A DNA stretch of 64,000 bases from JADLBR01 sp964651705 (lineage in GTDB: Bacteria; Verrucomicrobiota; Verrucomicrobiia; JADLBR01): contig CAZYWZ010000022.1 of the NCBI GenBank assembly GCA_964651705.1, positions 1 to 64,000 of the forward strand, read 5' to 3'. The position numbers were made by a program, and so were the translations under genes. This document shows, piece by piece, positions 61,062 to 64,000 of the stretch. Numbering within the stretch: the first letter of the stretch is position 1; the number at the start of each line of letters is the position of its first letter. A model generated the notes under the pieces. It had not been told where the DNA came from, ran no database searches, and saw nothing but the letters and a program-made list of their open reading frames with translations.

Positions 61062-61841
61062 CTACGGTTGCCCCGGAGCTTCTGTAGAGCCATTCGTGCC
61101 ACTTCCGACGATTGCGCCAAAGACCGCGTCCGCGATCTTGATGGAGATCGTCTGCGACAATCTGAGGAATGCGCGCACACCGTGCTCTCGCAAAATCAGA
61201 TTGTGGTTACCCTCCCCAGGCATTTCAAAAAAGTCGCCATGCCATTCGTTTTGACGGAGAATCTCAACCTCCGAATCATCGGCGTCAATAAAGAGCCCTT
61301 GATGCACCAGCAGGTTTCTGACTTTCGCGAACGCGACTATCACCGAGTCTTCTACATCCGGCAAAATTCTCGTCGCGAGCACTCCGTCGATCCCCCTGAC
61401 GTTGGCGTGCAATTTGGATTCCCTGTTGCCCTTCTTTGGGAAGGCCAGACCAAGATGCTTCTTCAGGATGCCGACAGCTCGAGTTGATATTGTTTCGACG
61501 GTCGAGTAGCCTTGGATAACCAACCCTCCCAGCTGGCTTTCAAGGCCAACGCCCTCGAAGAACGCCCCAGTCCGGTTCTCTGAGTCGAACGCTTCCACGG
61601 CTTCTTCCGTTACCGTGCCAGCCTTCGCAATGATTTCTTCCTGCCTTCGGACGGATTCGCACGAAGCGATGTGAAACGCCTTTATCAACAAATCCATTGA
61701 ACGCAGGCAAAAACCAGCGGCGAATGTCGCCGTCTCCCTGAATCCAGTAGCTGCGACGTGAGCATCATTGTCAAGATGAACGCATGGGAGCTCATCAAGG
61801 GATTTCTCCTTCGAGGTGTCGTCGACTGCCGTGTCAATCAT
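61062..61841 (-). CDS. Helical protein with HEPN-type R-x4-H motif
   Basis: 259 residues, predominantly helical (RETATFAAGFCLRSMDLLIK). At 175-180 the sequence RNLLVH within FAKVRNLLVHQGLFID matches the R-x4-6-H motif of HEPN ribonuclease domains. HEPN proteins are frequent toxin or effector modules in defence islands. The gene is convergent with the large GTPase gene (12-bp gap). No partner antitoxin such as an MNT nucleotidyltransferase is seen next to it, so function remains open. Confidence 0.5.
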   Translation of the reverse strand: MIDTAVDDTSKEKSLDELPCVHLDNDAHVAATGFRETATFAAGFCLRSMDLLIKAFHIASCESVRRQEEIIAKAGTVTEEAVEAFDSENRTGAFFEGVGLESQLGGLVIQGYSTVETISTRAVGILKKHLGLAFPKKGNRESKLHANVRGIDGVLATRILPDVEDSVIVAFAKVRNLLVHQGLFIDADDSEVEILRQNEWHGDFFEMPGEGNHNLILREHGVRAFLRLSQTISIKIADAVFGAIVGSGTNGSTEAPGQP

Positions 61842-61876
61842 CTTCGGAGTCCCATATCGCGGCTACTGGGGTCGGG

Positions 61877-61990
61877 TCAAACGGATAGCGCGCAGTAGTT
61901 GGAGTAGATCATGTGGACGCCGCCGACGGCGTGGCCGGCGAGTTTCGTGCGGATGTCGGGGGCGATCCCGGCGTTGGCGAGGTGATTTCG
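61877..61990 (-). pseudogene. C-terminal tail of a tyrosine recombinase
   Basis: The frame reads NHLANAGIAPDIRTKLAGHA, then GVHMIYSNY and a TGA at 61877-61879. This is the box II-III and tyrosine region of phage-type integrases (usual form: HxLAxAGVxPDVRxKLxGHxxxxVHxxYxH). Only 38 codons remain. It is joined in another frame to the end of the DUF2971 gene, marking a recombination junction near 61985. Confidence 0.6.
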
Positions 61991-62545
61991 ATGCGGAAGT
62001 CCGTGGGGTGGCGACGAGCCTCAAGGAGTTCCGCGCGAGGATATTCCGATTCTGCTATCTCCATGATCTCCTTCTTTGCATCGTCTGATGCGCGACATCC
62101 AATGATAATCTCTCGGACCGCATCCTTGGCAAACGGGAGAAAAAACATTTCTCTGCCTGACGTGTGGCGCTTGTCGCAAGCCGCCCAAGCAACGATCACT
62201 CTGTACTCATCTTCATATGCCCAATCCAGAGACTTCGTCCGGATGATTCTACGGTAGAGGTCATCGGGCTCCGCATTGAAGAGCGGGTGATATTCTGCTC
62301 GCTCTGTGGTGTATATTACGCGGTATAGGAGAGCCCTGAACTCCGAAGCATCAAACCCTATCGCGACGCCTCGGTGGTGGTCTGCGTAATGCGCCCACAA
62401 CAGCAGGTTTTCCCTAGACCCGCAGAAGCAACAGACGCCGACACGGTCGCCTGCAAGCTGGCAGAATCGTTCATTGTCTGTCGGATCTCCTCCTGTGTAA
62501 AACTTAAACAGTTTATCTATCCAGTGTGGGTGCGTGACGCCAAAG
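61975..62545 (-). pseudogene. DUF2971 protein fragment
   Basis: The central and C-terminal part of a DUF2971 protein: VGVCCFCGSRENLLLWAHYA, then DHHRGVAIGFD and SLDWAYEDEYRVI. The usual N-terminus (~80 residues beginning with a KYR-type motif) is missing because an ISKra4-type element lies immediately upstream at about 62546. At the other end it runs into an integrase tail. DUF2971 genes are common passengers of defence islands; this one is broken at both ends. Confidence 0.7.
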
Positions 62546-64000
62546 TTACCATGGGTCAGGCGACCATCCTGGGTCGAGCCTGCCAGTCGGGGTCGAAGTG
62601 GTTGCCCAGCAGGGCGGTTCGGAGTGTCAGGACGTTCTGGGCGCCTTGGAGAGACCAGAACATGCCGGAATTCTTGAGCCGCTTGGCCACCACGGTCTTG
62701 CATCCGGCCTCCACGACGCCGGAACCGATGAAGTAGCCGCGGGAACGGAAAGTGGCGTAGAGCATGCGGTGGCGGTTTTTGCGCAGATAGGCCAATTCCT
62801 TCTCCGCGATTTCTCGGCGTGCCGGTTCGGGGGGCAACGCGGATTGGGCTTTTGCAATGACGTTGTCGATGCGGTCGGCCTTGAGCAGGGCGCGCCATCG
62901 GCGGCTGCGGCTGGCGGCTTTGGCCGTGCCTTCTCCGTAGAGGGCATCGGCCAGGGTGCCGAGGTGCTCGGCGGCGTGGTAGAAGTCCAGGACGCAGGTG
63001 GCGCCGGGGAAGTTGACCCGCGCCAGTTCCCAGACCCAGGCGGCCCCGTCGCCGATAAAGACCATTTCTGCGGCGGCGGCCATTCCCCTGGCGAAGGCCT
63101 CCCGGCGCAGCCGGATGCCGAAGTCCTCTGCGGGCTGGAAGCTGGCCACGTAGGTGGTGGAGGCCTCGTCCCTGAGGGGATTGCCCCCGGTGTCGAGCGC
63201 GTGTTGGGTGAAGACGCAGCCGAGCTTGATCTCGCGGGTCTTGGGCTCATCGCCCTCTTTGGCCTTCCTGCCAACCACCTCGCTCTTCTTGACCGGCACC
63301 CCGGTGCCGTCGGCCTGCACGTACATGACCGGAACCCGCGGGGGATCATCGGGGAGGCCGCGGCCCTGGCGGGCCCTCTCCATCTGCGGCCCCAGCAGGT
63401 TGACCATGCGTGCGATGGCTCGGGCATCGAGTTGGACCCCGGCGTAGGCGCGCAGGTCCTCGGCGGCGATCTGGTAGCTCTGCTCCGCGCCGATGCGGCA
63501 CATGATCCGGGCCAGCCCCGGGGAATATCCCTCGATGAGCCCGAGCCGTTCGTCGGCCGGGGCGCGCCCCCCGCCGCTGCGGCCCGCCCAAAGGTAGTCC
63601 CGCCGCAGCGTGATCGGACCCAGCAGGGTCTCGACGACCTTGGCCCGCCCGCCGTAACACTTCTCCCCCGGCCTGGCCGCCTCGGCCCCATGGCCGCCGA
63701 GGGCCCCGTTGAGCAGTGCCTCCAGCAGCCCGGCCCCGTCTTTGAGCAATGCCGCGCGCAGGCCGGTCTCGATCGCCTCCAGGGCCGGCAAGCGGCCAGC
63801 AGCCAGGGCGGCGCGGACCTCGCTCAGGAAGCTTTCGGTCTCGCCGAACCGCGCCTGCCCGACCTCTTCCTGGAGTTTTTTTTACCCTCTTGGGCCGCTT
63901 CCAGCCGCGTGGCGGCCACGGTCAGATCGACGAATTGCTCGGCGAGCCGCTCGAAGCGCTCGCGGCCCTCGATGGCCTCCTGGAGCGCCCCGGCTCGCTC
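62546..64000 (-). mobile_element. ISKra4-type insertion sequence, partial (runs off the window)
   Basis: The element contains a transposase recognised as ISKra4-like and interrupts a DUF2971 gene near 62546. The outer end and the inverted repeats are not both visible because the element continues beyond 64000. The exact inner boundary is estimated from where DUF2971 similarity stops. Confidence 0.7.
62556..63881 (-). CDS. ISKra4-family transposase, main (3') reading frame
   Basis: The transposase shows VMYVQADGTGVPV (first catalytic Asp region), FIGDGAAWVWELA, CVLDFYHAAEHLGTLADALY and the C-terminal GYFIGSGVVEAGCKTVVAKR followed by LKNSGMFW, all diagnostic of ISKra4-type DDE transposases. 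The frame is open from 63881; the N-terminal part is in another frame that enters from beyond 64000 and ends at 63824. Both frames meet at an A8 run (63883-63876), so the full protein needs a shift of one base there, either programmed or by mutation. Confidence 0.85.
   Translation of the reverse strand, partial: KKLQEEVGQARFGETESFLSEVRAALAAGRLPALEAIETGLRAALLKDGAGLLEALLNGALGGHGAEAARPGEKCYGGRAKVVETLLGPITLRRDYLWAGRSGGGRAPADERLGLIEGYSPGLARIMCRIGAEQSYQIAAEDLRAYAGVQLDARAIARMVNLLGPQMERARQGRGLPDDPPRVPVMYVQADGTGVPVKKSEVVGRKAKEGDEPKTREIKLGCVFTQHALDTGGNPLRDEASTTYVASFQPAEDFGIRLRREAFARGMAAAAEMVFIGDGAAWVWELARVNFPGATCVLDFYHAAEHLGTLADALYGEGTAKAASRSRRWRALLKADRIDNVIAKAQSALPPEPARREIAEKELAYLRKNRHRMLYATFRSRGYFIGSGVVEAGCKTVVAKRLKNSGMFWSLQGAQNVLTLRTALLGNHFDPDWQARPRMVA

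Noticed and set aside
1..64000. CRISPR arrays, tRNA or rRNA genes
   Set aside because: Reading both strands I found no regularly spaced repeats and recognised no tRNA or rRNA sequence; a dedicated scan was not possible.

Overview
The window looks like an accessory (genomic-island) region of an uncultured or poorly characterised Verrucomicrobiota/Planctomycetota-type bacterium. The reasons are a moderately high GC content, secreted proteins ending in PEP-CTERM-like sorting tails, a formylglycine-generating-enzyme-like surface protein, a 2156-residue secreted repeat protein and an ISKra4-type transposase. This taxonomic guess is inference; there is no rRNA or housekeeping marker, and I recognised no tRNA gene or CRISPR array.

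Layout. 1-515: 3' part of a branched-chain amino-acid ABC ATPase cut off by short direct repeats. 559-10888: a conflict/defence block on the minus strand made of a PRTase-like gene, a three-gene ABC-3C system (DUF3732 ATPase, middle component, third component), a frameshifted gene, and a ubiquitin-like module (JAB-E1 fusion, multi-ubiquitin-E2 fusion). An XRE repressor and an ImmA/IrrE protease diverge from it. 10917-19594: toxin-antitoxin remnants, a ribbon-helix-helix gene, a MITE-like element, two small excisionase-like genes, three tyrosine-recombinase-like genes at different stages of erosion, and a nucleotidyltransferase pair. 19866-25043: a plus-strand cassette with RecB/Cas4-like nuclease, AAA ATPase and truncated radC. 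24957-30582: secreted and membrane proteins, including a PEP-CTERM FGE-like protein behind a poly-G promoter, with a duplicated ~440-bp segment. 31121-34596: a two-gene pair encoding an alpha/beta-hydrolase-subtilase fusion and a SIR2 protein. 34741-41152: an SMP-30-like secreted protein, two AbiE-type toxin-antitoxin pairs and a RES/Xre pair. 41287-49097: the giant secreted lipase-like protein and a HEAT-repeat membrane protein. 49553-58616: a restriction-modification operon (RHH, fused double cytosine methyltransferase, McrB-like, McrC-like, Vsr), with a PLD-family nuclease gene broken by an in-frame stop converging on it. 58806-64000: a large GTPase, a HEPN-motif protein, an integrase tail joined to a DUF2971 gene, and an ISKra4-type element running off the window.

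How it fits together. Most genes serve genome conflict: restriction, predicted abortive-infection modules (ABC-3C, SIR2-protease, AbiE, RES) and mobile-element functions. Many junctions are 1-4-base stop/start overlaps (TGATG, ATGA, GTGA), so modules can be read as translationally coupled units. The strongest candidates for something undescribed are the hydrolase-subtilase/SIR2 pair, the ubiquitin-like operon placed directly upstream of an ABC-3C operon, and the poly-G phase-variable promoter.
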